Source: Peribacillus sp044761985
Lineage (GTDB): Bacteria; Bacillota; Bacilli; Bacillales; DSM-1321
Length of the DNA: 64,000 nt
Assembly (NCBI RefSeq): GCF_044761985.1
Contig: NZ_JBIWDK010000003.1
Coordinates: 124,001-188,000 of the forward strand
Direction of reading: 5' to 3'
In this document: piece by piece, positions 8,440 through 16,547 of the stretch
Layout of the letters: each line of letters begins with the position of its first letter
Position numbering within the stretch: position 1 is the stretch's first letter
Notes under the pieces: model-generated
Database searches by the model: none
What the model saw: the letters and a program-made list of their open reading frames with translations, nothing else
What the model was told of the DNA's origin: nothing
Position numbers and translations under genes: made by a program

Positions 8440-8677
8440 TTACCAATCTTAATAAAGAATACAGTGGGTCTAAAGTTCTACTAATATAGTTTTGGAGTGG
8501 TAGCCTCATGAGGTTCCATCTGTATGTGAAATAAAAAGAGAGGAGATTATTTTTAATTTACTTAATATTTAGTCAATTAAATTTAATTTGTAACCATTTA
8601 AAAGAGTAAAGAACGCTGGGAAGTAGCTCAGCAAGTTTCATGGTATTTTAAAAAATAGAGATGCGGGGGGAAATGAA

Positions 8678-9271
8678 GTGGGTATTAAGAAAAAATTAGG
8701 TTTAGGCATTGCATCAGCAGCATTAGGACTATCACTGATTGGTGGGGGTACATATGCTTATTTCAGCGATCAAGAAGTGACGAATAATACGTTCGCAGCC
8801 GGTACATTGGATTTGTCCATTAATCCACAAACAATCGTCAATCTTGAGAATATGAAACCCGGTGACTCGAAAACAACTGAATTTAAATTAGCGAATAATG
8901 GTTCGTTGAAAATAAAAAACGTCAATCTTAAATCGGCCTATACAGTCATAGATGCTAAGGGTGACAATGGTTCTGAAGACTTCGGGAAGCATATCCGGGT
9001 GAATTTCTTATGGAACTGGGACAAAGAGAATGAACCTATTTTTGAAACAACTCTACTAGAATTAAAAAATATGGATCCAGACGTTGTTGAAAAAAATGTT
9101 TTCGATCCTTTCTTTGCGAAAAATGGAGGACTTGAGCCGGGTGCTGAAAATGATCTTTGGGTACAGTTTGAATTTATCGATAATGGTGAGGATCAAAATG
9201 TATTACAAGGAGATCAACTTAAACTTGACTGGACATTTATCGCCAATCAAGCGGATGGTGAAGCTAAGTAA
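8678..9271 (+). CDS. CalY/TasA-like SipW-dependent matrix fibre protein (M73 family)
   Basis: This 197-residue exported protein starts at a GTG behind GGGGGGAAAT. It has the SipW-type signal sequence: Lys-rich start, hydrophobic core, then TYAYFSDQE with the cleavage site near residue 28. The mature part (VTNNTFAAGTLDLSI, MKPGDSK, LANNGSLKIKNVNL) is typical of the camelysin/TasA family. TasA and CalY form amyloid-like fibres of the biofilm matrix. The length is that of CalY (about 197) rather than B. subtilis TasA (261). The matching signal peptidase SipW is encoded two genes downstream of the next gene. A proteolytic role has been claimed for camelysin, but a structural role is more likely. 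Confidence 0.9.
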   Translation: MGIKKKLGLGIASAALGLSLIGGGTYAYFSDQEVTNNTFAAGTLDLSINPQTIVNLENMKPGDSKTTEFKLANNGSLKIKNVNLKSAYTVIDAKGDNGSEDFGKHIRVNFLWNWDKENEPIFETTLLELKNMDPDVVEKNVFDPFFAKNGGLEPGAENDLWVQFEFIDNGEDQNVLQGDQLKLDWTFIANQADGEAK

Positions 9272-9330
9272 AATTTTTCATATACCTATGAGAATTAATT
9301 TGAAAACTATTTATCAGGGAGATGAGATAA

Positions 9331-10938
9331 TTGAAAGTAAATAAGAAAATGATTTCTTCTACTTTAGCTCTATCCGTTTTTTTAGGGACGTTCGGTACAG
9401 CTGGATCACTTGTAGGTGCTCAGGACACTATTAAATATAATGATGAATATAAAACTCCTTCTTTTATCGGGGAAACTTGGTCCCCAAAAGGGAAAAGTGG
9501 CTTAAGCAAGAAGGAAATCGCCTATTCTTTCCTTAACGAGAATAGTAAGAAGTTTAAATTAAAAGGTGATATGAAAAAAAACTTTAAAGTAATAGACGAA
9601 CAAGCTGATAAAGAGGTCGGAACCCATCACTTTAGACTGGTTGAACAGTATAAAGGAGTTCCTATATTCGGATCGGATTCGACGATAGCGATTGACGAGG
9701 ATAATAATGTTACGTCGTTCTTCGGTGAAGTAGTACCCGATCTAGAGAACGAAAATATCAAGACAGAGGTTGCCATTTCTGAAACAGAGGCGATTGAAGT
9801 AGCCAAACAGGATCTTGAAAAGAAAATTGGCAAGGTAGATCAGTACGATGGTGACATTGCTGTTGAACAGTATATTTATGAATTCGATGGAGCATTCCAT
9901 AATACTTTTCTAGTTAAAGCCTCTACTATTGAACCCGAGGTTGGATACTGGCATTATTTCATTGATTCTACCAATGGAAAAGTTGTAGATAACTATAATG
10001 CTTCCCATGAAGTTACGGCATTTGGTAATGGCGTATTTAATAACAAGCAGATGTTTGAAGCGCAATATGCTAACGGGGTGTATGGACTCACTGATGTGAC
10101 GCGAGGAAAAGGTGTAGTCACCAATGATGCAAAGAACGGCAATCAACTAGTCACAAGTCTTATTAAAATGTTTAAAGACGGTGCTGCTGTAGATGCACAT
10201 GCAAATGCACAAAAGACCTATGATTATTTCAAAGGCACATTTGGCCGTAATTCGGTGGATGATAATGGCCAACAGTTAATTTCTTCGGTCCATGTGAATA
10301 ATAATTGGAATAACGCATCCTGGAATGGAAGAACGATGTCATATGGTGATGGTGATGGCATCGCCTATCATAATTTCGCTGGAGGTTTGGATGTTGCTGC
10401 GCATGAGATGGCTCATGGTGTGACTCAACATACGGCAAATCTAATCTATCGAAATGAATCCGGGGCTTTAAACGAATCCATGTCCGATATATTTGCTGCC
10501 ATGGTAGACAGAAGTGATGAAGAATGGCTAATTGGAGAAATGATCGTTAAAGATGGAAGAAAGGGTTTGCGTTCGATGAGTAATCCGGCAGAAATCGTTG
10601 ACGTCAGAACGGATAGTGGCTATTCTCCAGATCATTGGAGTAAAAGGTATACAGGTTCTTTAGATAGTGGTGGCGTTCATATCAACAGTAGTATCAATAA
10701 CAAGGCCGCTTACCTGATCTCAGAGGGTGGAACTCATTATGGAGTTACCGTGAGTGGGGTTGGACGTGAAGCGACGGAACAAATTTATTACCGCGCCCTT
10801 TCAAAATACCTGACAGCCAGTTCAAACTTTACAATGATGAAAGAAGCGGCCATTCAGGCTGCAACGGATTTATATGGAGCTAGCTCAAAAGAAGTAAGAG
10901 CTGTAAAAGCTGCATATATCGCTGTTGGTGTGAACTAA
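9331..10938 (+). CDS. Thermolysin-like neutral metalloprotease (M4), secreted
   Basis: The 535-residue precursor has a signal peptide cut near VGAQD, an FTP/PepSY propeptide (about residues 30-225) and an M4 catalytic domain. Zinc ligands and catalytic Glu are seen in HEMAH (358-362) with the third ligand Glu382 in GALNESMSD, exactly 24 residues on as in thermolysin; the transition-state His is in GGVHINSSI. A TTG start at 9331 follows AGGGAGATGAGA. It sits 59 bases after the CalY-like gene and before the TapA-like and SipW genes. Placement of an M4 protease inside a matrix-fibre operon is unusual and suggests cotranscription and a role in fibre processing or matrix turnover, though a weak terminator follows it. 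Confidence 0.93.
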   Translation: MKVNKKMISSTLALSVFLGTFGTAGSLVGAQDTIKYNDEYKTPSFIGETWSPKGKSGLSKKEIAYSFLNENSKKFKLKGDMKKNFKVIDEQADKEVGTHHFRLVEQYKGVPIFGSDSTIAIDEDNNVTSFFGEVVPDLENENIKTEVAISETEAIEVAKQDLEKKIGKVDQYDGDIAVEQYIYEFDGAFHNTFLVKASTIEPEVGYWHYFIDSTNGKVVDNYNASHEVTAFGNGVFNNKQMFEAQYANGVYGLTDVTRGKGVVTNDAKNGNQLVTSLIKMFKDGAAVDAHANAQKTYDYFKGTFGRNSVDDNGQQLISSVHVNNNWNNASWNGRTMSYGDGDGIAYHNFAGGLDVAAHEMAHGVTQHTANLIYRNESGALNESMSDIFAAMVDRSDEEWLIGEMIVKDGRKGLRSMSNPAEIVDVRTDSGYSPDHWSKRYTGSLDSGGVHINSSINNKAAYLISEGGTHYGVTVSGVGREATEQIYYRALSKYLTASSNFTMMKEAAIQAATDLYGASSKEVRAVKAAYIAVGVN

Positions 10939-10955
10939 GAGTTTAAGAAGTGGAG

Positions 10956-10990
10956 GTGTCCCAAAAGTGTTCTTTTGGGCACTTCTTTTA
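10956..10990 (+). terminator. Weak terminator after the M4 protease
   Basis: A stem GTG(T)CCCAAAAG / CTTTTGGGCAC with one bulge and TTCTTTTA after it. The short U run suggests partial read-through into the TapA-like gene. Confidence 0.55.
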
Positions 10991-11087
10991 TATCGAATAT
11001 CTCTTGAAATAAATTCTATACATAAGAGTTCCAAGAGAATATAAGTCTAAGAATCGTTAATCTGTAAGGCAGCAAGCACTATAAAGA

Positions 11088-11663
11088 ATGAAGCCTAGGG
11101 AGAAGGGGTTTCCAATACTAAATAAAAAGGGAAATGAGAAGAGAAAAAAACGATTATGGACATTAACCAAGCTTGTGGCTATATGGTATTTATTTTTAGG
11201 AACAGTGGTGGTTGTTACGGGTCAAACGAATGCCTATTACACAGACATTGAACTAGTAAACCAAGAGATTCAAATTGGGATTTGGGAGATAGCCGAGGAC
11301 ATGGAGGACATGGATTGTTCTAACGCGAAAAAGAATGAAGATCATGAAGAATGTGAAGAAAAGAAGGAACCAATCGAAGATGAGCCAGATCCAAATGAAA
11401 ATCAGGAGAATGAGAGTGATGAGCCTGAAACTGAAGAGAATGAAGAAGCAAAGGACTCTGATGAAAAAGTAGATGATTCCACTAAAGACGAAATTGAAAA
11501 TATGCCTGAAGAAAATAAGGCTATCGATAAAGAACAAGAAAAAGAAGAAAGTGAGTTACCGATTGAAAAGGATTCTAGTACAAAGGATGAGAACACGGAG
11601 GGTAAGGGAGATAATAAGTCAGGAGGCGAAGAGTTTGAAAAGAACGCTGAAAATAATAAGTAA
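11088..11663 (+). CDS. Acidic SipW-dependent exported protein (TapA-like)
   Basis: The 191-residue product has a basic N terminus, one hydrophobic segment (LVAIWYLFLGTVVVVTG) and then TNAYYTDIELVNQEIQIGIWE, which copies the layout of SipW substrates (compare TYAYFSD in the CalY-like protein). The remaining 120 residues are almost entirely Glu, Asp, Lys, Asn and Ser, with two cysteines near residue 79. B. subtilis TapA, the anchor of TasA fibres, is likewise a SipW substrate with an acidic tail, but its folded domain is missing here. The ATG has only a weak upstream AAGG. The end overlaps the sipW start by 29 bases. A role in fibre anchoring or nucleation is inferred from context. Confidence 0.75.
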   Translation: MKPREKGFPILNKKGNEKRKKRLWTLTKLVAIWYLFLGTVVVVTGQTNAYYTDIELVNQEIQIGIWEIAEDMEDMDCSNAKKNEDHEECEEKKEPIEDEPDPNENQENESDEPETEENEEAKDSDEKVDDSTKDEIENMPEENKAIDKEQEKEESELPIEKDSSTKDENTEGKGDNKSGGEEFEKNAENNK

Positions 11664-12210
11664 TTTGATTACACTGGTACTATTTCTGAACTTAATGGTA
11701 ATGGTATTTCTTATCATATCTTCAAAAGCGTCTGGGGGGGAACCCCAGGTTTTGGGGTATCAGCTTAAAACTGTTTTGTCCGGATCGATGGAACCTACCT
11801 TTCAAACCGGGTCAGTTATTGCTGTCAAGCCGCTAAGTTCAGACGAGAAACTAGCCCTTAAAAAAGGGGACATCATCACATTCCAAACAAGTGAGGAAAT
11901 ACTCATAACGCATAGGATTGCCAAGGTGAACAGTAGCGGAGAGCACGTTCTTTACGATACGAAAGGTGATAATAATAAAATGATAGATGCCGATCCGGTT
12001 CTATCCGATAATATTGTAGCTCTATACTCTGGATTCACTATTCCTTATGTAGGATATTTCATCGATTTCACCCAATCAAAAGAAGGTGCTGCTCTCTTAC
12101 TGATTGGTCCGGGTTTATTGCTCTTAGCTTACTCAGGTTTTTGTATCTATCAAGGATTAAGAGAAATGGAATCAACTGAAAAACTAACACCCAAGAAAAA
12201 AATAGTGTGA
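11635..12210 (+). CDS. sipW: Signal peptidase I, ER type (SipW)
   Basis: The 191-residue membrane protease matches SipW: N-terminal membrane anchor, SSKASGGEPQVLGYQLKTV, catalytic Ser in VLSGSMEPTF, and His in place of the bacterial Lys general base (ILITHRIAKV), the mark of ER-type signal peptidases. A second membrane segment lies at the C terminus (LLLIGPGLLLLAYSGF). The start is TTG 11635, because AGGAGG at 11621-11626 lies eight bases before it and the resulting N terminus matches SipW. It overlaps the end of the acidic protein gene. SipW cleaves the special signal sequences of TasA, CalY and TapA, so it should process the gene products at 8678 and 11088. Confidence 0.93.
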   Translation: MKRTLKIISNLITLVLFLNLMVMVFLIISSKASGGEPQVLGYQLKTVLSGSMEPTFQTGSVIAVKPLSSDEKLALKKGDIITFQTSEEILITHRIAKVNSSGEHVLYDTKGDNNKMIDADPVLSDNIVALYSGFTIPYVGYFIDFTQSKEGAALLLIGPGLLLLAYSGFCIYQGLREMESTEKLTPKKKIV

Positions 12211-12251
12211 TGGTGTATGGGCTTAAAAAGACTAATGAATCAATAAGCAGG

Positions 12252-12298
12252 AAACCCCCGGCAAAGGGACAATGTATATGCCTCTTTGCCGGGGGTTT
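12252..12298. terminator. Bidirectional terminator between sipW and uraH
   Basis: A 15-bp perfect stem AAACCCCCGGCAAAG with its complement and a 16-nt loop. Confidence 0.9.
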
Positions 12299-12320
12299 GT
12301 TTGTAGTATTCCTAAATTCA

Positions 12321-12680
12321 TTAACTTCCCCGGTATACCTGATAGCCCCATGGGGAGACGAGTAAAGGCACATGATAGTGGGAAGCGGGGGACGCTAGAC
12401 CGAAGCGGATAGGAACTTGGTCCAAAAAGGGAGGGTCAGGTAGCTCAATTGATTGACCGCGGAAGTAATCGCCGATATGAAAGACGATTTCGTACTGTCC
12501 GGTTTTTGCCTCTTCCCCGGTGAGGAGAGGGGCATCGAGCCGCCCATCCGCGTTCGTGACAGCTGTTTGGAGTAGCTGCCAGGTAGAGGATGATGATTCG
12601 GAGTAATATAATTCAATCGTGACGTTTGCAGCGGGTTTCCCGTGTGTTAAGTCCAAGATATGCGTTGTTAAACCAGACAT
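12321..12680 (-). CDS. uraH: 5-hydroxyisourate hydrolase (transthyretin-like)
   Basis: The 119-residue protein is the transthyretin-related HIU hydrolase, converting 5-hydroxyisourate to OHCU in urate breakdown. It begins with LTTHILDLTHGKPAANV, carrying the catalytic His and the family start motif, has the TNADGR turn, and ends in YHVPLLVSPWGYQVYRGS, with the C-terminal YRGS signature. It is the third gene of an operon with the urate permease and OHCU decarboxylase. In B. subtilis the equivalent is pucM. Confidence 0.95.
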   Translation of the reverse strand: MSGLTTHILDLTHGKPAANVTIELYYSESSSSTWQLLQTAVTNADGRLDAPLLTGEEAKTGQYEIVFHIGDYFRGQSIELPDPPFLDQVPIRFGLASPASHYHVPLLVSPWGYQVYRGS

Positions 12681-12726
12681 ATATGTCTCCTTATCCCTTG
12701 CATTCTTCGGCCAAGGCCGAGACTAT

Positions 12727-13224
12727 TTAGCTTTTGATTTTTTCCTGTAAACGAAAGAACGCTATTTGATAAATCTCTGCTAAGGCCGTTTCAAACTCGG
12801 TTTCTTCTGTATGGTGAATCCTCAATTCCATTGCTTCATATATGTCATGCTTATCCTTGCCGCGTACTGCGAGGATGAAGGGGAAGTTAAACTTTTTTTG
12901 ATAACGCCTATTTAATGAAAGGAAATTTTCGTATTCCAAAACGGTAAGGTCCTTTAATCCCGCTCCTCGTTGTTCCTTGGTCGAGTCAGCTGTCATTTCG
13001 ACTTTGTCACCCAGGTTTGGGTGCTTCCTTATTAAATCCATTTGCATTTCCTTAGGTGCGTGGTTCACGATATCGACCATGCATTGATGAAGGCTTAATA
13101 AGGAAGAAAACGGCCTGGACGCTGAGGCTTGCTCTGGAATCCAAGGCGAGTCCTCGAAAATATCCCCGAGAATCTCCGTGAATTCCTTATGGCTTTTTTT
13201 CTGTAACATCTCCAATGTGATCAT
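12727..13224 (-). CDS. uraD: OHCU decarboxylase
   Basis: This 165-residue protein decarboxylates 2-oxo-4-hydroxy-4-carboxy-5-ureidoimidazoline to S-allantoin. Family features are PWIPEQASASRPFSSL, the RKHPNLG motif with the catalytic His, the ...EQRGAGL segment and FPFILAVRGKDKHDI. In B. subtilis this domain is fused to uricase in PucL; here it stands alone and the uricase half is absent from the window. It lies 14 bases downstream of the permease and 46 bases before uraH on the same strand. Confidence 0.94.
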   Translation of the reverse strand: MITLEMLQKKSHKEFTEILGDIFEDSPWIPEQASASRPFSSLLSLHQCMVDIVNHAPKEMQMDLIRKHPNLGDKVEMTADSTKEQRGAGLKDLTVLEYENFLSLNRRYQKKFNFPFILAVRGKDKHDIYEAMELRIHHTEETEFETALAEIYQIAFFRLQEKIKS

Positions 13225-13238
13225 GTTCTAGACTCCTT

Positions 13239-14564
13239 TTATACGCTTTTGGCTAAGAGTTGGTCCGTTTCAGGCACCACTCTAGGATCTGATTTTTTAT
13301 TCCGGGGAGTTAAAATTAAGTTCAGGATGATGGCTGTCAGGCTACCGGTAATGATTCCATCGCCGACAACAATACGAATCGCTTCCGGCAGGCTCGAGAA
13401 CAATTCGGGAACGACCGTTGCGCCGAGACCCAATGATACCGAACATGCGATGACCAATAAATTCGAGTTATCGGAAAAGTCTACATCGCCTAACATCTTG
13501 ATTCCTGAGGATACAACCATCCCGAACATGACGACAGTGGCTCCACCAAGAACGGCTGTAGGGATCAATGTAGCGAGTGCTGCAATTTTTGGAACCAGTC
13601 CAAGCCCGATTAAAATGAAACCTGCCGCGATGGTGATGGATCGTTTTTTCACGCCGGACAATTGAACCAGTCCGACATTTTGTGCGAATGTGCTATAGGG
13701 AAAGGCGTTGAAGATTCCTCCTAAAGTGAAGGCAAGCCCTTCTGCACGATAGCCCCGTACAATATCCCGTTCCTTTAAGTCACGCCCGGTTATTTTTCCA
13801 AGGGCAAGGAAGGCACCGGTCGATTCGATTAGGATGACCGTTCCGACTAGCATCATCGTCAGGATAGGCGCGATTTCAAAGGTGGGTATGCCGAAGTAGA
13901 ATGGAGCTGGGACATGAAACCACGAGGCTTCCATGACGGTGGAAAAATCCATTTTTCCTGTAAATGCGGAAACGACCGTTCCTGCGATGATGCCGACCAA
14001 TACGGAAATGGCACGGATGAATCCAGTGAAATACCGATTCATCAGTAAAATGATGGAAAGGACACCGAATGAGAGCATGAGGTTTTCAGCTGAACCAAAG
14101 TCTTTGCTTCCTGCACCGCCAGCCATGTTTTTAATGCCGGTGGGAACTAAGGATAATCCAATGATGATGACGACTGTCCCAGTCACGACAGGAGGAAATA
14201 ACTTTAGTAGCTTGCCAAAAATATTGGAGAAAAAAATGATGAACAGACCTGCTGCGATGATCGATCCATATATGGCGGAAATGCCATAGTTACTTCCTAT
14301 GGAAATCATGGGAGTGACCGCTACGAAGGAAGTCCCTAAAACAATCGGGAGCCCAATGCCGAAGAATTTGTTTTTCCATGCTTGGAGTAACGTCGCGATT
14401 CCACAGGTTAATAAGTCAATGGCAATGAGGTAAGCAAGCTGTTGAGGAGTGAAGCCTAAGGCGCCTCCGACGATGATGGGCACCAGGATTGCCCCTGCAT
14501 ACATGGCGAGGACATGCTGTAGGCCTAAGGAGAAAACCTTGGACTTGCCAACTTTTTCATTCAT
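13239..14564 (-). CDS. Urate/xanthine permease (NCS2 family, PucJ/PucK-like)
   Basis: The 441-residue polytopic membrane protein has NCS2 features: QHVLAMYAGAILVPIIVG near the start, the central NAFPYSTFAQNVG motif and GTVILIESTGAFLALG with the conserved acidic residue. NCS2 carriers import nucleobases with protons. Its place as first gene before OHCU decarboxylase and HIU hydrolase points to urate. ATG 14564 is selected over the frame back to 14597 because GGGAG lies upstream at normal spacing. Whether it is the PucJ or the PucK orthologue is not decided. Confidence 0.9.
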   Translation of the reverse strand: MNEKVGKSKVFSLGLQHVLAMYAGAILVPIIVGGALGFTPQQLAYLIAIDLLTCGIATLLQAWKNKFFGIGLPIVLGTSFVAVTPMISIGSNYGISAIYGSIIAAGLFIIFFSNIFGKLLKLFPPVVTGTVVIIIGLSLVPTGIKNMAGGAGSKDFGSAENLMLSFGVLSIILLMNRYFTGFIRAISVLVGIIAGTVVSAFTGKMDFSTVMEASWFHVPAPFYFGIPTFEIAPILTMMLVGTVILIESTGAFLALGKITGRDLKERDIVRGYRAEGLAFTLGGIFNAFPYSTFAQNVGLVQLSGVKKRSITIAAGFILIGLGLVPKIAALATLIPTAVLGGATVVMFGMVVSSGIKMLGDVDFSDNSNLLVIACSVSLGLGATVVPELFSSLPEAIRIVVGDGIITGSLTAIILNLILTPRNKKSDPRVVPETDQLLAKSV

Positions 14565-14905
14565 ATAAGTAAAACTCCCTTCTTGAAAAAATGTCATATA
14601 ATATAACGCATACTTGTTATGATTAATATCATCATAATAAATATTCTGATAATTGTCATTGGGTATTGTAACTAATTTTCAGAGGGGATTATGGACAAAC
14701 TATATAAAGAGAGAACAAGGTAGTCCAAAGGATGATAGAGTATTTTCCTGCTGGCTTACTTGAAAAGTGGGGATTTGTCGTAATATGCGAAATATATTGA
14801 CAGATTCATAATGAACATATTAGTATATATGTAATCATTTGGTTGGAATTTAGATATCTCCATATATACCTGTTGGATGTCTGTAATGACAGGAGGCCAC
14901 TAAGG
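14565..14905. other. Divergent promoter region between urate permease and DUF3870 gene
   Basis: The 341 bases hold a candidate sigma-A promoter for the plus-strand gene, TTGACA at 14797-14802 and TAGTAT at 14821-14826 (18-bp spacer), and AGGAGG at 14891-14896. A match to the PucR box was looked for but not found with confidence. Confidence 0.5.
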
Positions 14906-15223
14906 ATGTTTCAGAAAAATACAGTGTACATAGTGGGCGAGTCAAAGGCGGCGTCCAATAATCCGATTACTCAGCAGTTTAACTGCTTTTTTATTGGATT
15001 GGTCATTGATAGTGATACACACGAGATCGTGGATGTGGAATGTTCGACTACAATATCGCTTACATCCAAGTTCATTCGCTCCATGTTGAATGGACATTCC
15101 ATTCTTCAACCTGATGTGTTGGAGAAGGAAATTGAGAAACGGTATTTTGGTTCTTCTCAGAAAGCTCTGACCGTTGCCATAAGGAATGCAAGTATTAAAT
15201 ATCTTCAACTTAATAAGGTATAG
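14906..15223 (+). CDS. DUF3870 domain protein
   Basis: This small cytoplasmic protein of 105 residues matches the DUF3870 family (VYIVGESKAASNNPIT, FFIGLVIDSDTHEIVDVECS, FIRSMLNGHSI). No biochemical role is known to me. The start is ATG 14906, 9 bases after AGGAGG; the frame is open back to 14843 without a site. It is transcribed divergently from the urate permease and followed by a strong terminator, so it is a single-gene unit. Its position suggests a link with purine use or with the peptide operon that follows, but nothing in the sequence proves this. Confidence 0.75.
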   Translation: MFQKNTVYIVGESKAASNNPITQQFNCFFIGLVIDSDTHEIVDVECSTTISLTSKFIRSMLNGHSILQPDVLEKEIEKRYFGSSQKALTVAIRNASIKYLQLNKV

Positions 15224-15250
15224 CTGCTTCTTTTGTTAGACGCAATTGAA

Positions 15251-15304
15251 ATCCAGCTGTTAAAGAGTGTATTCGTGCGCTCTTTGGCAGCTGGATTTTT
15301 TTAT
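15251..15304 (+). terminator. Rho-independent terminator of the DUF3870 gene
   Basis: A 17-bp stem ATCCAGCTGTTAAAGAG / CTCTTTGGCAGCTGGAT followed by eight T residues. Confidence 0.93.
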
Positions 15305-15371
15305 TAGGGACATGTTGACTAAATCATAGTTTAGTAGAACGGAATCCCTTGAATATAAGGAGGTATGGGAA

Positions 15372-16532
15372 ATGATTCAAGATGGTGTGATGTTTGTCTG
15401 TTTTTTATTGGCATTTACTGCTGCGATTGCCGTAGTGGAGAAGAAAGTAGGAGGAAAGTTCTTCAAGTATGTACCTGGCATTGTCCTCATTTATATTGGA
15501 GCGGCCTTGATGAAGACATTTGGGCTCTTTTCAGACAGTGAATCAGTCGAAAATGCATATGGTACTGTCAGGGGTCTCCTGCTTCCAGCCATGCTAATGC
15601 TTATGTTGTTGCAATGTGATATGCGTAAAATACTGAGACTTGGACCGAAGATGCTTTTAACTTTTTTTGCGGCGTCAATCAGTATCATAGGAGGGTTCAC
15701 TCTAACTTACGTCTTGATGAATGGTTTTTATGCGGAAGGAACTTGGAAGGCATTTTCAGCTTTGAGTGCAAGTTGGACTGGGGGATCGGCCAACATGGTG
15801 ATCCTGCAAGGGATATTGGATGTACCTGAAAATATCTTTGGTTATGCGTTAATCATGGATACAGTCAATTACTCCATTTGGGTTATGTTTTTGTTCTGGT
15901 TGGTACCTCTAGCCGGGAAATTCAATTTTTGGACCAAAGCGGATACTTCTTTCATTGAACAAATGACCTCCGAGCTTGAAGCGGGGGAAACGACAAAGAC
16001 GGAATTTGGCTTCGTGGAATTGATCGGTTTCTTGGCGCTCGCTTTAATCGTATCAGCAGGGGCAACGAAAATCGGGGAAAATCTGCCGGTGTTGGGTGCT
16101 GCAGTGAATGGGACGACGTGGACCATCATCATCGCGTCGACTGTAGGGTTGCTTCTAGCCGTCACGAAGGTTGGGCGCATCGCGGGCTCCATGGAAATTT
16201 CCAAAGTCATGCTGTATATAGTCATTGGTTTAATTGCCTCCCATGCCGATTTTTCACAGCTGTTTCAAGCACCTGTGTATATTCTATCCGGTTTCATGAT
16301 TCTATTCTTCCATGGATTGATCATGGTCATTTTGGCAAAAGTCTTCAAGTTGGATCTATTTACAATGGGAGTTGCCTCATTGGCTAATATAGGAGGGGTT
16401 GCTTCAGCTCCGATATTGGCGGGCGCATTTAACCGGGCTCTAATACCCGTCGGAATTCTGATGGCTGTTTTGGGTAGTCTTCTGGGTACCTATTTTGGAA
16501 TATTTACGTCATATATACTATCAAGCTTTTAA
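15372..16532 (+). CDS. DUF819 family integral membrane protein (YjcL-like)
   Basis: The 386-residue protein has about ten hydrophobic segments and the DUF819 signatures SASWTGGSANMVILQ and SLANIGGVASAPILAGAF, giving a pseudo-repeat of Gly-rich motifs typical of transporters. AAGGAGG lies 10 bases before the ATG. It is the first gene of an operon with a dipeptide epimerase 15 bases downstream and an NlpC/P60 endopeptidase after that. This strongly suggests a transporter for murein-derived peptides or amino acids, but the family substrate is not established and this is inference. Confidence 0.85.
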   Translation: MIQDGVMFVCFLLAFTAAIAVVEKKVGGKFFKYVPGIVLIYIGAALMKTFGLFSDSESVENAYGTVRGLLLPAMLMLMLLQCDMRKILRLGPKMLLTFFAASISIIGGFTLTYVLMNGFYAEGTWKAFSALSASWTGGSANMVILQGILDVPENIFGYALIMDTVNYSIWVMFLFWLVPLAGKFNFWTKADTSFIEQMTSELEAGETTKTEFGFVELIGFLALALIVSAGATKIGENLPVLGAAVNGTTWTIIIASTVGLLLAVTKVGRIAGSMEISKVMLYIVIGLIASHADFSQLFQAPVYILSGFMILFFHGLIMVILAKVFKLDLFTMGVASLANIGGVASAPILAGAFNRALIPVGILMAVLGSLLGTYFGIFTSYILSSF

Positions 16533-16547
16533 GGAAGGAATGTTACG

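Larger units (their letters stand above)
7987..8677. other. Long non-coding region upstream of the CalY/TasA-like operon
   Basis: These 691 bases hold a strong terminator (8030-8076), SinR-like operator words (8424-8460 and 8608-8614) and a small CCTCATGAGG palindrome near 8506. A 63-codon frame at 8102-8293 has no binding site or family resemblance and is not accepted as a gene. A long untranslated leader for the operon at 8678 is likely. Confidence 0.6.

Noticed and set aside
11253..11537. 94-codon minus-strand frame inside the acidic protein gene
   Set aside because: A shadow of the repetitive Glu/Asp codons; hydrophobic only because it is the complement of GAA/GAT.
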